64,000 bases of DNA from Microbacterium sp. zg-Y625. GTDB lineage: Bacteria > Actinomycetota > Actinomycetes > Actinomycetales > Microbacteriaceae. Of this stretch, positions 11,292-19,950 are shown one piece after another. The DNA lies in NCBI RefSeq assembly GCF_030246925.1, contig NZ_CP126740.1:2232001-2296000 (forward strand), in the 5' to 3' direction. Made by a program: the position numbers and the translations under genes. Every line of letters starts with the position of its first letter. Position 1 is the stretch's first letter. The notes beneath the pieces are model-generated. The model saw only the letters and a program-made list of their open reading frames with translations, was not told the DNA's origin and searched no databases.

Positions 11292-11924
11292 TCACCCCAG
11301 CGGCGACGGCGGCGCCTGCAGCACGGCGGCGACGATGGCCTCGATCCCGAACTCCGTGGCGCGGCCGAGGTCGACCTCGTCGGGGTCGAGCAGCCACTGC
11401 ACCTGCAGCCCGTCCATGACGGCGAGGATCGCCGCGGACGCCTGCGCGATCGTGTCGGGTCCCTCCACGCCGCGCTCCTCGCACAGGGCGTGGAAGGCGT
11501 CGGCGACCTCGGCCCGCAGCGTGCGGTAGCGCTCGAGGAAGTAGTCGCGGCCCGGGTGGTCGTCGGTCACCGACTCGGCCGAGAGCACGACATAGGCCTG
11601 CACGACCCCCGCGCGCTGGGCGTTGCGCAGCGCCGTGCGCACGAGGTGGCGGAAGAGGTCGACGCCGTCGGGGATGTGGGCGCCTTCGAGCCCGGCGACG
11701 TCGGTCTTGTCCCGGTGGGCGAGCATCTCGATGAGCAGCTGATCCTTGGAGCCGAAGTGGTGCAGGATGCCGGCGTGCGTCATGCCGACCTGGTCGGCGA
11801 TGTCGCCCAGGGTGCCGCCGCTGAAACCCTTGCTGCCGAAGACCTCGACCGCTGCGTCGAGGATCTCGTTGCGGCGGGCGAGCGTCTCCGGTCGCGACCG
11901 CACAGCGCGTCGTTCTGTGTTCAT
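11292..11924 (-). CDS. TetR-family repressor of the adjacent ABC/GH3 operon
   Basis: 210 aa. N-terminal HTH (RNEILDAAVEVFGSKGF, GDIADQVGMTHAGILHHFGSKDQLL) and an all-helical ligand domain. It diverges from the importer operon starting at 12090; the 165-bp gap contains an inverted repeat (11946-11967) fitting a TetR operator. The most economical reading is that it represses the operon and itself and is released by a transported sugar or derivative. The ligand cannot be read from sequence. Confidence 0.9.
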   Translation of the reverse strand: MNTERRAVRSRPETLARRNEILDAAVEVFGSKGFSGGTLGDIADQVGMTHAGILHHFGSKDQLLIEMLAHRDKTDVAGLEGAHIPDGVDLFRHLVRTALRNAQRAGVVQAYVVLSAESVTDDHPGRDYFLERYRTLRAEVADAFHALCEERGVEGPDTIAQASAAILAVMDGLQVQWLLDPDEVDLGRATEFGIEAIVAAVLQAPPSPLG

Positions 11925-11945
11925 AGCTGGAGTCTATGTTGCGTT

Positions 11946-11967
11946 ACTTACTGACAAGAAGGTAAGT
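11946..11967. promoter_or_regulatory. Candidate TetR operator
   Basis: ACTTAC (11946-11951) and GTAAGT (11962-11967) form a 22-bp inverted repeat in an AT-rich patch between the divergent tetR and substrate-binding-protein genes. It starts 22 bp from the repressor start codon. Confidence 0.6.
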
Positions 11968-12089
11968 TTCAGGGGCACTCGCTGCCGAGGCACCGCACAA
12001 CCGGAGAATCCTCCTCGCGCGGTCACGACGCCGAGGGCGCCCCCACCCGAGGGCATGGCTGCGCTGTGCCCCACCATGAAGGAGAAGCA

Positions 12090-13745
12090 ATGAGGCTCAA
12101 GCCCTCTTTGGTCGCCGCCGGCGTCGCCGCCGCGCTGGTGCTCACCGGCTGCTCGGCCGGAGGCTCGAACGACGCAGGTCCCGAGGCCGGAGCTGCCCTG
12201 ACGATCGCGAAGCCCGACGGGCCGATCACGACCGAAGGCAACAACCCGTGGGTCGGGGACTCCTCCGCCCTGCGCCTGGGGTACGCCAACGCGATCTTCG
12301 AGCCGCTGGGCATCGTGAACCTCGTCGACCCGAGCGCCGAGGTCAAGCCCTGGCTGGCATCGGAGATCACCTGGGCCGATGACTACACCTCGGTCTCGCT
12401 CACCGCACGTGAAGGCGTCACCTGGAACGACGGCGAGCCCTTCACCGTCGACGACATCGCCTTCACGTTCTCCCTCATCAAGGACACCCCGGGGCTCGAC
12501 ACCGGCGCCCTCGGCATCACCGACGTCGCCGTCGACGGCGACACCGTGACCGTCACCTTCGGCACCTCGATGTTCGTCAAGCAGGACAAGGTGCTGCACA
12601 AGCTCATCGTCCCCGAGCACATCTGGGCGGACGTCGAGGACCCCACCACCTTCACCAACGAGGAGCCTGTCGGCACCGGGCCCTACGTGCTCTCGAACTT
12701 CAGCACGCAGAGCGTCGAGCTGACCTCGCGCGACGACTACTGGGGCGGGGAGCTCGCCGTTCCGACGCTCTACTACGTCTCCTACGCCGACAACACGGCG
12801 CTGACCACGGCGCTCGCCAACGGCGACGTGGACTGGGCGCAAGCGTTCATCCCCAACGTGCAGTCGGCGTTCCTCGACAAGGACGAGGACAACGTCTACT
12901 GGGCGCCGGCGGGTCTCGGCATCGACACGATGTTCGTCAACACGCAGGAGAAGCCGTTCGACGACGTCGCGTTCCGCACCGCGGTGAACATGGTGATCGA
13001 CCGCGAGCAGCACGCCGAGATCGCCCGCGAGAACGGCGTTCCGGTGCTGTCGTCGGTGACGGGTCTTCCCACCCCCGCCGGTGACGCCTACATCACCGAG
13101 CAGTACGAGGGCGCGGAGCTCACGGTCGACGTCGAGGGCGCCAAGGACGTGCTCGAAGGCGCCGGCTACACCTGGGAGGGCGAGACGCTCGTCGACCCCG
13201 ACGGCGAAGAGGTCACCTTCACGCTGTCGGTGCCGCAGGGCTGGAACGATTACGTCACCGGCGTGAGCCTCATCTCCGACGCGGTCGCGCAGCTGGGTGT
13301 GACCGCCGCGGTCGACACCCCCGACTCCGACTCGTGGTGGGCCGCCAAGGGCGAGGGCGACTTCCAGGCGATCCTGCACTGGACCGACTCCGGCCCCACC
13401 CCGTACGACCTGTACAGCGACATGATGGACGGCCGCTTCCTCAAGCCCCTCGGCGAGCCGGCGGACTTCAACTTCGGTCGCTTCGACAGCCCCGAGGCCA
13501 CGGCCGCGCTCAACACGTACGCCACCACCACCGACGACGCCGAGCGCGCCGCCGCCCTCGAGACGATGCAGCGCATCTTCGTCGAGGAGGTCCCGGCCAT
13601 GCCGATCGGCACCCGTCCCTTCATCAGCGAGTTCAACACCCGCAACTACGAGGGCTGGCCGAGCGACGACGACCCGTACGTCAACGCCGACCCGACTCAG
13701 CCCACGTCGGTGCTGATCCTCACTCAGCTGAAGCCCGCCAGCTGA
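12090..13745 (+). CDS. ABC transporter substrate-binding lipoprotein (SBP_bac_5, Opp type)
   Basis: 551 aa. Lipoprotein signal with lipobox LTGC (residues ~17-20), then the large two-lobed family-5 binding protein (WLASEITWADDYTSVSL, DGEPFTVDDIAFTFSLIKD). Family 5 proteins bind peptides, nickel or, in some bacteria and archaea, beta-linked oligosaccharides. Start ATG 12090 follows AAGGAGAAGC. It opens an operon with two ATPases, two permeases and a GH3 glycosidase, which argues for a beta-glucoside ligand. A strong hairpin (13757-13796) separates it from the next gene, a common way to keep binding-protein mRNA in excess. Confidence 0.93.
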   Translation: MRLKPSLVAAGVAAALVLTGCSAGGSNDAGPEAGAALTIAKPDGPITTEGNNPWVGDSSALRLGYANAIFEPLGIVNLVDPSAEVKPWLASEITWADDYTSVSLTAREGVTWNDGEPFTVDDIAFTFSLIKDTPGLDTGALGITDVAVDGDTVTVTFGTSMFVKQDKVLHKLIVPEHIWADVEDPTTFTNEEPVGTGPYVLSNFSTQSVELTSRDDYWGGELAVPTLYYVSYADNTALTTALANGDVDWAQAFIPNVQSAFLDKDEDNVYWAPAGLGIDTMFVNTQEKPFDDVAFRTAVNMVIDREQHAEIARENGVPVLSSVTGLPTPAGDAYITEQYEGAELTVDVEGAKDVLEGAGYTWEGETLVDPDGEEVTFTLSVPQGWNDYVTGVSLISDAVAQLGVTAAVDTPDSDSWWAAKGEGDFQAILHWTDSGPTPYDLYSDMMDGRFLKPLGEPADFNFGRFDSPEATAALNTYATTTDDAERAAALETMQRIFVEEVPAMPIGTRPFISEFNTRNYEGWPSDDDPYVNADPTQPTSVLILTQLKPAS

Positions 13746-13756
13746 CCCACTAGACC

Positions 13757-13796
13757 GCGGCATCCGGGTCGTTCCCCCCAACGACCCGGATGCCGC
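13757..13796 (+). terminator. Intra-operon hairpin after the binding-protein gene
   Basis: GCGGCATCCGGGTCGTT and its exact complement form a 17-bp stem with a CCCCCC loop, between the SBP stop and the first ATPase gene. No T-run follows. It probably acts as a partial terminator or 3' stabiliser. Confidence 0.8.
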
Positions 13797-13819
13797 CTCA
13801 CTCTCTGGAAGCCGTTCGC

Positions 13820-14686
13820 ATGACCGATGACGTTCTGCTGGAGATCTCCGACTTCAGCGTCACCTACGACGTGGACCCGCCTGTCGCGGCCGTCCGCGAC
13901 GTCTCCCTCCAGATCCGCCGCGGCGAGATCCTGGGCCTGGCCGGCGAGTCCGGCTGCGGCAAGACCACCCTCGCCTACGGCGTGCAGCGGCTGCTGAAGC
14001 CACCGGCCGTCATCACCGGCGGATCCGTCGTCTTCCACGACGCCGACGGCACGAGCGTCGCCATCGGCGAGCTCACGGACGGCGAGATGCGCACGTTCCG
14101 CTGGTCGAAGGCATCCATGGTCTTCCAGGGCGCGATGAACGCCCTGAACCCCGTGATGACCGTCGGCAAGCAGCTCGCCGACGTCTTCATCACCCACCGC
14201 CCCAAGATGGGCCGCGCCGAGCGCACCCGCGAGTGCGGCGACCTGCTCGACATGGTCGGCGTCGGACGCGACCGGCTGCGTTCCTACCCCCACGAGCTCT
14301 CGGGCGGCATGCGCCAGCGCGTCATGATCGCCATGGCCCTGGCGCTGCGCCCGCAGCTGATGATCATGGACGAGCCGACGACCGCGCTCGATGTGCTGGT
14401 GCAGCGCGACATCCTGCGCCAGATCTCCGAGCTGCGTCACGAATTCGGCTTCTCCGTGGTCTTCATCACCCACGACCTGCCGCTGCTGCTGGAGATCTCC
14501 GACCGCATCGCCGTGATGCGGGAGGGCCGCGTGGTCGAGCTCGACACCGCCGAGAACCTCTACCGCAACGCCCAGCACGAGTACACCCGCACGCTGCTGG
14601 GGTCGTTCCCCAGCCTCACCGGAGACCGCGGCGACTTCGTGCGCGGCGCCGGCGACCGCCTCGTCACGACGGAGGACCCCCGATGA
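13820..14686 (+). CDS. ABC transporter ATPase, OppD type
   Basis: 288 aa. Walker [10 protein letters not shown] (~residues 44-52), Q-loop in [11 protein letters not shown], signature LSGGMRQR, Walker [13 protein letters not shown], and the switch histidine in ITHDLPL. Family members energise import by peptide/opine/nickel-type ABC systems and pair with an OppF partner. ATG 13820 (TDDVLLEI) is preferred; a 10-residue upstream extension reads into the hairpin region. Its stop overlaps the next start (ATGA). Confidence 0.92.
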   Translation: MTDDVLLEISDFSVTYDVDPPVAAVRDVSLQIRRGEILGLAGESGCGKTTLAYGVQRLLKPPAVITGGSVVFHDADGTSVAIGELTDGEMRTFRWSKASMVFQGAMNALNPVMTVGKQLADVFITHRPKMGRAERTRECGDLLDMVGVGRDRLRSYPHELSGGMRQRVMIAMALALRPQLMIMDEPTTALDVLVQRDILRQISELRHEFGFSVVFITHDLPLLLEISDRIAVMREGRVVELDTAENLYRNAQHEYTRTLLGSFPSLTGDRGDFVRGAGDRLVTTEDPR

Positions 14687-15486
14687 CCACCCTCGAGTTC
14701 CGCGGGGTCACCAAGCGCTACCGCGTGCGCGGCAGCGGCCACATGCTGGCCCTCGACGACGTGAGCCTCCGCCTCGAATCCGGCGAGACCGTGGCGCTCG
14801 TCGGCCAGAGCGGCAGCGGCAAGTCCACCATCGCGAAGATCATCACTCAGCTCGAGCGCGCCACGAGCGGCGACGTGCTGCTCGACGGCGCCCCGCTCCC
14901 CCGCGGCGGCCGTGCCCTGCGCCGCTACCGCCAGCAGGTGCGCATGGTGTTCCAGGACCCGTTCGCGTCGCTGAACCCGTACCACACGGTGCGCCACCAC
15001 CTCGAGCGTCCGCTGCGGCTCGACCACGTCGTGCCCGGCGACGAGGTCGAGGGCGAGGTGCGCCGACTGCTCGAGCGGGTGCGCCTCGAGCCCGACAGCA
15101 CGATCGACCGTCACCCGCATGAGCTCTCCGGCGGGCAGCGTCAGCGCGTCGCGATCGCGCGCGCACTGGCATCCCGCCCGGCACTCCTCGTCGCCGACGA
15201 GCCGGTCTCGATGCTCGACGTGTCGATCCGGCTCGGCGTGCTGAACCTGCTCGCCGAGCTGCAGCGCGAGTCGAACCTCGGCGTGCTGTACATCACGCAC
15301 GACCTCGCCACCGCCCGCCACTTCAGCGACCGCATCATGGTGCTCCACCACGGCCGGGTCGTCGAAGAGGGCCCCGCGGACGACGTCATCCTGCGCCCGC
15401 AGCACGAGTACACCCGCGCGCTGCGTGACGCCTCGCCCGACCCCGACCGGCACTTCGCCACCTCCACGGAAGGACCCCTGTCGTGA
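14683..15486 (+). CDS. ABC transporter ATPase, OppF type
   Basis: 267 aa. Walker A GQSGSGKST, Q-loop MVFQDPFASLNP, signature LSGGQRQR, Walker B LLVADEPVSMLD, H-loop ITHDLA. Starts at ATG 14683 overlapping the OppD-type stop by four bases and ends overlapping the permease GTG (GTGA), which indicates tight translational coupling. Shorter than classical OppF because it lacks a long C-terminal extension. Confidence 0.92.
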   Translation: MTTLEFRGVTKRYRVRGSGHMLALDDVSLRLESGETVALVGQSGSGKSTIAKIITQLERATSGDVLLDGAPLPRGGRALRRYRQQVRMVFQDPFASLNPYHTVRHHLERPLRLDHVVPGDEVEGEVRRLLERVRLEPDSTIDRHPHELSGGQRQRVAIARALASRPALLVADEPVSMLDVSIRLGVLNLLAELQRESNLGVLYITHDLATARHFSDRIMVLHHGRVVEEGPADDVILRPQHEYTRALRDASPDPDRHFATSTEGPLS

Positions 15487-16466
15487 GGTTCGCCGCACGC
15501 CGCACCGTCTTCTACCTGTTCACCGCCTGGGCGGCCATCACCATCAACTTCTTCCTGCCGCGCATGATGAAGGGCGACCCGATCTCGGCGTACCTGCAGA
15601 AGAACCAGGGCACCATCAGCCCCGAGGCCGCCGACGCGCTGCGCACCCTCTTCGGGCTCGACACCGACAAGAACATCCTCGAGCAGTACATCGACTACTG
15701 GGGCCTGCTGCTGCGCGGCGACCTGGGCCGCTCGTTCTCCCACGGCCTCGCCCCCGTCACCGACGTCATCGGCACCGCGCTGCCGTGGACGGTCGGACTC
15801 GTCGGGCTCGCGACGATCATCTCGTTCTTCCTCGGAACCGCCGCCGGCGCGATCATCGGCTGGCGTCGCGGCCGCGGCTCGGACATCGCCATCCCCATCG
15901 CCACGTTCTTCTCCACGGTGCCGTACTTCTGGATGGGCCTCATCGCCATCGCCGTGTTCTCCACCGGCCTCGGCTGGTTCCCCGCCTCGCACGCGTATGC
16001 CAAGGGCGTGCAGCCCGGGCTGACGCTCGAGTTCATCGGCAACGTGATCTACCACGGCACCCTCCCCGCGCTGACGATCGTGCTCGCGTCGCTCGGCGGC
16101 TGGATGCTGGGCATGCGCAACATGATGATCACCGTGCTCGACGAGGACTACGTCACCGTCGCCCAGGCCAAGGGCCTGCGCCCGTCGCGGGTCGTCACCC
16201 GGTACGCGGCGCGCAACGCGATGCTGCCGCAGCTGTCGAGCTTCGCCCTGTCGCTCGGCTTCATCGTCGGCGGCACGCTCGTGATGGAGCTCGTCTTCAG
16301 CTACCCGGGCGTCGGCAAGCTGCTGCTGGATGCCACGAACGCGAAGGACTACCCGCTGATGCAGGGGCTGTTCCTCGTGATCACGCTGGCGGTGCTCATC
16401 GCGAACATCCTCGCCGACATCGCCTATGCGTTCCTCGACCCGCGCGCCCGCCAGATGGAGGCCTGA
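15483..16466 (+). CDS. ABC transporter permease, OppB type
   Basis: 327 aa integral membrane protein with about six membrane segments and a BPD_transp_1 domain. The EAA loop lies in the stretch DEDYVTVAQAKGLRPSRVV. GTG 15483 overlaps the preceding stop; the following permease starts one base after its stop. It forms the translocation pore with the OppC-type subunit. Confidence 0.92.
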   Translation: MRFAARRTVFYLFTAWAAITINFFLPRMMKGDPISAYLQKNQGTISPEAADALRTLFGLDTDKNILEQYIDYWGLLLRGDLGRSFSHGLAPVTDVIGTALPWTVGLVGLATIISFFLGTAAGAIIGWRRGRGSDIAIPIATFFSTVPYFWMGLIAIAVFSTGLGWFPASHAYAKGVQPGLTLEFIGNVIYHGTLPALTIVLASLGGWMLGMRNMMITVLDEDYVTVAQAKGLRPSRVVTRYAARNAMLPQLSSFALSLGFIVGGTLVMELVFSYPGVGKLLLDATNAKDYPLMQGLFLVITLAVLIANILADIAYAFLDPRARQMEA

Positions 16467-16467
16467 C

Positions 16468-17520
16468 ATGACCATCCCCACCACCACGGAAGCACAGGCC
16501 GGCACCGCGGATGCCACCCCGGCTGCGGCCCCCACCGCGGCCCCCACACCGCGCCAGAAGTGGGCGGCGTCGTTCGCGATGTTCCGCAACGCCAAGTCGC
16601 TCACCGGGCTCGCCATCCTCGGCTTCTTCGTGCTGCTGGCCGTGTTCGGCGACCTCATCGCCCCGTACGGACCGCTCGAGAAGGACTACACCGCGCTCAA
16701 GCAGGCGCCCTCGTGGACGCATCTGCTCGGCACCACCCACATGGGCGAGGACGTCTTCAGCCAGATCGTCTACGGCACCCGCGGGGTGCTGCTGGTCGGG
16801 TTCCTCGCCGGCATCCTCGCCACCATCGCGGCCGTCGCCGTCGGCGTGACGGCAGGCATGGTCGCCGGCTGGCGCAGCGAGGGACTGTCGGCCCTGACCA
16901 ACGTGTTCCTGGTGCTGCCGGGCCTGCCGCTGATGATCATCATCGCGTCCCAGTACGACAACCCGAGCCTGTTCCTCATCGCGGCGGTGCTCGCCCTGAC
17001 GGGATGGGCATGGGGTGCGCGCGTGCTGCGCGCCCAGACGATGTCGCTGCGCGACCGCGACTTCGTGCGCGCCGCCCGCGCCAACGGCGAGCCGCTGTGG
17101 CGCATCATCACGGTCGAGATGCTCCCGAACCTGATGGCGATCATCGCGTCGAGCTTCGTGGGCACCGTCACCGCCGCGGTGCTGGGTCTCACGACCCTCG
17201 CCTTCATCGGCATCATCCCCATCACCAACCTCAACTGGGGCACGATCCTCTTCTGGGCGCAGCAGAACGGCGCCTTCCCCGATTACTGGTGGTGGTACGT
17301 GCCCGCGGGCCTGTGCATTGCGCTCCTGGGCATGGCGCTCTCGCTGATCAACTTCGGCATCGACGAGTACGTCAACCCGCGCCTGCGCTCCGCCGGCGAC
17401 CGTGCCCGCGCTCAGCGCAAGAAGGGCCTGAAGCCCACCAGCGGCGTGACCGCCGTGCGTCACACGCCCTCCCCCTCCCCCGCGCCCGCGCGCACCGACA
17501 CGGAAGCACCCTCCGCATGA
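16468..17520 (+). CDS. ABC transporter permease, OppC type
   Basis: 350 aa. An Ala/Pro/Thr-rich N-terminal tail of ~28 residues precedes a first membrane segment (SLTGLAILGFFVLLAVFGDLI), a periplasmic loop and the BPD_transp_1 core with an EAA-like segment (RDFVRAARANGEPLWRI). The C-terminus carries an Arg/Lys/Pro-rich cytoplasmic tail. Start ATG 16468 chosen because it lies one base after the OppB-type stop; the GH3 ATG overlaps its stop (ATGA). Confidence 0.92.
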   Translation: MTIPTTTEAQAGTADATPAAAPTAAPTPRQKWAASFAMFRNAKSLTGLAILGFFVLLAVFGDLIAPYGPLEKDYTALKQAPSWTHLLGTTHMGEDVFSQIVYGTRGVLLVGFLAGILATIAAVAVGVTAGMVAGWRSEGLSALTNVFLVLPGLPLMIIIASQYDNPSLFLIAAVLALTGWAWGARVLRAQTMSLRDRDFVRAARANGEPLWRIITVEMLPNLMAIIASSFVGTVTAAVLGLTTLAFIGIIPITNLNWGTILFWAQQNGAFPDYWWWYVPAGLCIALLGMALSLINFGIDEYVNPRLRSAGDRARAQRKKGLKPTSGVTAVRHTPSPSPAPARTDTEAPSA

Positions 17521-19814
17521 CCTCGCACGTGACCCCCGACGCCCCATACCTTGACGCCGCGCTGCCGGTGTCCGAGCGCATCGCCGACCTGCTCTCGCGC
17601 ATGACCGTCGAAGAGAAGGTCGGGCAGATGATGCAGCTCGACGCGCGCGACGACGTCGAGGACCAGGTGCTGCGCCGCCACGTCGGCTCGATCCTGCATG
17701 CCTCGCCCGAGCGCCTGCGCCTCGCCCACGACCTCGTCGCCCAGACGCGGCTGCGCATCCCGCTGCTCGTCGGTGAGGATGCCATCCACGGCCACTCGTT
17801 CTTCGTCGGCTCGACGATCTACCCGACGCAACTGGGCATGGCCGCCTCGTGGGACGCCGACCTGCTCGAGCGGGTCGCCCGCGCGACGGCGGTCGAGGTG
17901 GCCGCCACCGGCGTGCACTGGACCTTCTCGCCCGTGCTGTGCATCGCCCGGGACCTGCGCTGGGGACGCGTCGACGAGACGTTCGGCGAGGACCCGTTCC
18001 TCATCGGCGAGCTGGCCTCGGCGATGGTGCGCGGCTACCAGGGAGGCGGCCTGTCGGACGACACCGCGATCCTGGCGACGGCGAAGCACTTCGCCGGCTA
18101 CTCCGAGACGCAGGGCGGGCGGGATGCCAGCGAGGCCGACCTGTCGCGCCGCAAGCTGCGCTCGTGGTTCCTGCCGCCGTTCGAGCGGGTGGCGAAGGAA
18201 GGATGCCGCACCTTCATGCTCGGCTACCAGTCGATCGACGGCGTGCCCATCACCGTCAACGACTGGCTGCTGAACGACGTGCTGCGCGGCGAGTGGGGCT
18301 ACACCGGCACCCTCATCACCGACTGGGACAATGTCGGGCGCATGGTGTGGGAGCAGAAGGTGCAGCCCGACCACGCCCACGCCGCCGCGGCCGCCGTCAA
18401 GGCCGGCAACGACATGATCATGACCACCCCCGGGTTCTTCCAGGGGGCGCTCGACGCGATCGCGCAGGGCACGCTGGCCGAGTCCGACATCGACCGCGCC
18501 GTCTCGCGCATCCTGAAGCTCAAGTTCGAATTCGGACTGTTCGAGAACCCGCGCCTGCCCGACACCGCCCGCATCGCCGAGGTCGTCGGCAGCGACGCGC
18601 ACGCCGAGCTCAACCGCGAGGCTGCCCGCCGCTCCCTCGTGCTGCTGCGCAACGACGGCGTGCTGCCGCTCACCGACGCGACGACGACGGATGCCGACGG
18701 GCGCGCCGCCGCAGCGGGCCCGGCTCGGCGCATCGCCGTCGTCGGCCCCCTCGCCGACGACGCGCAGACGCAGCTGGGCGACTGGGCGGGCAGCTCGGGA
18801 CAGGCCGACTGGCTGCCCGACGGACAGCCGCGCCACATGATCACGACCGTCCGCGAAGGCCTGGAAGCGCACACTCCGGCATCCTGGAGCGTCGAGTACG
18901 CGCGGGGCGCCGACATCCTGACGCTCGCCGAAGACCCCGAGGGCGCGTTCTTCCCCGACGGGCAGCCGCGGCCGCAGGTCGTGGTGCCGTGCGCCCCCGA
19001 CGACGCGCTGATCGCCGAGGCCGTCGCCGCCGCCGAGCGCTCGGACGTCGTGGTCGCCGTCGTGGGCGACCGCATCGAGCTCGTGGGTGAGGGCCGCTCG
19101 ACGGCGACACTGGAGCTCATCGGCGGCCAGATCGCGCTGCTTGAGGCGCTGGCCGCCACCGGCAAGCCGCTGGTCGTCGTGCTGCTGGCATCCAAGCCGC
19201 TGGTGCTGCCGGCGTCGGTGCAGGATGCCGCGGCCGTGGTGTGGGCGGCGAACCCCGGTATGGCCGGCGGGCATGCTCTTGCCGAACTGCTTCTCGGGCT
19301 CGTTGAGCCGAGCGGGCGTCTGCCGATCTCGTTCGCGCGCCACTCCGGCCAGCAGCCGACGTACTACAACCAGATCCGCGGGCAGCACGGCGACCGGTAC
19401 GCCGACCTCACCCAGAGCCCGGCGTGGGCGTTCGGCGAGGGCCTCGGCTACACCGAGGTCGAGTACGACGCGCTCACGATCGACGTCGCCGAGCTCGGCA
19501 CCGACGACGTCGTGCACGCGAGCGTGACGGTGCGCAACCTCGGCGACCGCCCCGCCCACGAGGTCGTGCAGGTGTACGTGCGCGACGTCGTGACGTCGGT
19601 CAGCTGGACCGACAAAGAGCTGAAGGCCTACCGCCGCGTCGAGGTGGCACCGCGCAGCGAAACCACCGTGCGCCTCGAGTTGCCGGTGGCGGACTGCACC
19701 ATCGTCGATGCCGAGGGCCGCCGCATCGTCGAGCCGGGCGCGTTCGAGCTGCTCGTGGGCCGCTCGTCGCGGGATTCGGCGCTGCTGTCCGCACCCTTCA
19801 CCGTGCAGGGCTGA
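17517..19814 (+). CDS. Beta-glucosidase, glycoside hydrolase family 3
   Basis: 765 aa, no signal peptide, so cytoplasmic. Full GH3 architecture: N-terminal TIM barrel with the nucleophile D269 in ITDWDNVG and the substrate-binding KHF at 190-192, an alpha/beta sandwich (~300-560), and a C-terminal fibronectin-III-like domain (VRNLGDRPAHEVVQVYVRD). It would hydrolyse imported beta-glucosides or xylosides with retention. The ATGA overlap with the permease gene ties it to the importer operon. The preceding Opp-type transporter is an unusual partner; sugar importers with GH3 enzymes are more often CUT1 type. Confidence 0.94.
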   Translation: MTSHVTPDAPYLDAALPVSERIADLLSRMTVEEKVGQMMQLDARDDVEDQVLRRHVGSILHASPERLRLAHDLVAQTRLRIPLLVGEDAIHGHSFFVGSTIYPTQLGMAASWDADLLERVARATAVEVAATGVHWTFSPVLCIARDLRWGRVDETFGEDPFLIGELASAMVRGYQGGGLSDDTAILATAKHFAGYSETQGGRDASEADLSRRKLRSWFLPPFERVAKEGCRTFMLGYQSIDGVPITVNDWLLNDVLRGEWGYTGTLITDWDNVGRMVWEQKVQPDHAHAAAAAVKAGNDMIMTTPGFFQGALDAIAQGTLAESDIDRAVSRILKLKFEFGLFENPRLPDTARIAEVVGSDAHAELNREAARRSLVLLRNDGVLPLTDATTTDADGRAAAAGPARRIAVVGPLADDAQTQLGDWAGSSGQADWLPDGQPRHMITTVREGLEAHTPASWSVEYARGADILTLAEDPEGAFFPDGQPRPQVVVPCAPDDALIAEAVAAAERSDVVVAVVGDRIELVGEGRSTATLELIGGQIALLEALAATGKPLVVVLLASKPLVLPASVQDAAAVVWAANPGMAGGHALAELLLGLVEPSGRLPISFARHSGQQPTYYNQIRGQHGDRYADLTQSPAWAFGEGLGYTEVEYDALTIDVAELGTDDVVHASVTVRNLGDRPAHEVVQVYVRDVVTSVSWTDKELKAYRRVEVAPRSETTVRLELPVADCTIVDAEGRRIVEPGAFELLVGRSSRDSALLSAPFTVQG

Positions 19815-19869
19815 CCCGCCGCGGCCTTCGGCTCTTCGGCGCTTGGCCCTACGGGCCTTCGCGTGACGT

Positions 19870-19924
19870 CGGTCGTCGCAAACGTCCCCCGCGGTCCCGC
19901 CAACGGGGTCGTTTGCGACGACCG
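19870..19924. repeat. Long intergenic palindrome between converging genes
   Basis: CGGTCGTCGCAAACG (19870-19884) is perfectly complementary to CGTTTGCGACGACCG (19910-19924); the 25-nt interior can fold further (CCCC/GGGG). It lies between the GH3 gene and the convergent DUF3027 gene, so it may be a bidirectional terminator. Its length and nested design resemble the element at 7188-7254, though the sequence differs. Confidence 0.8.
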
Positions 19925-19950
19925 AACTGCCGCGCCACGGGTGGGGGAAG

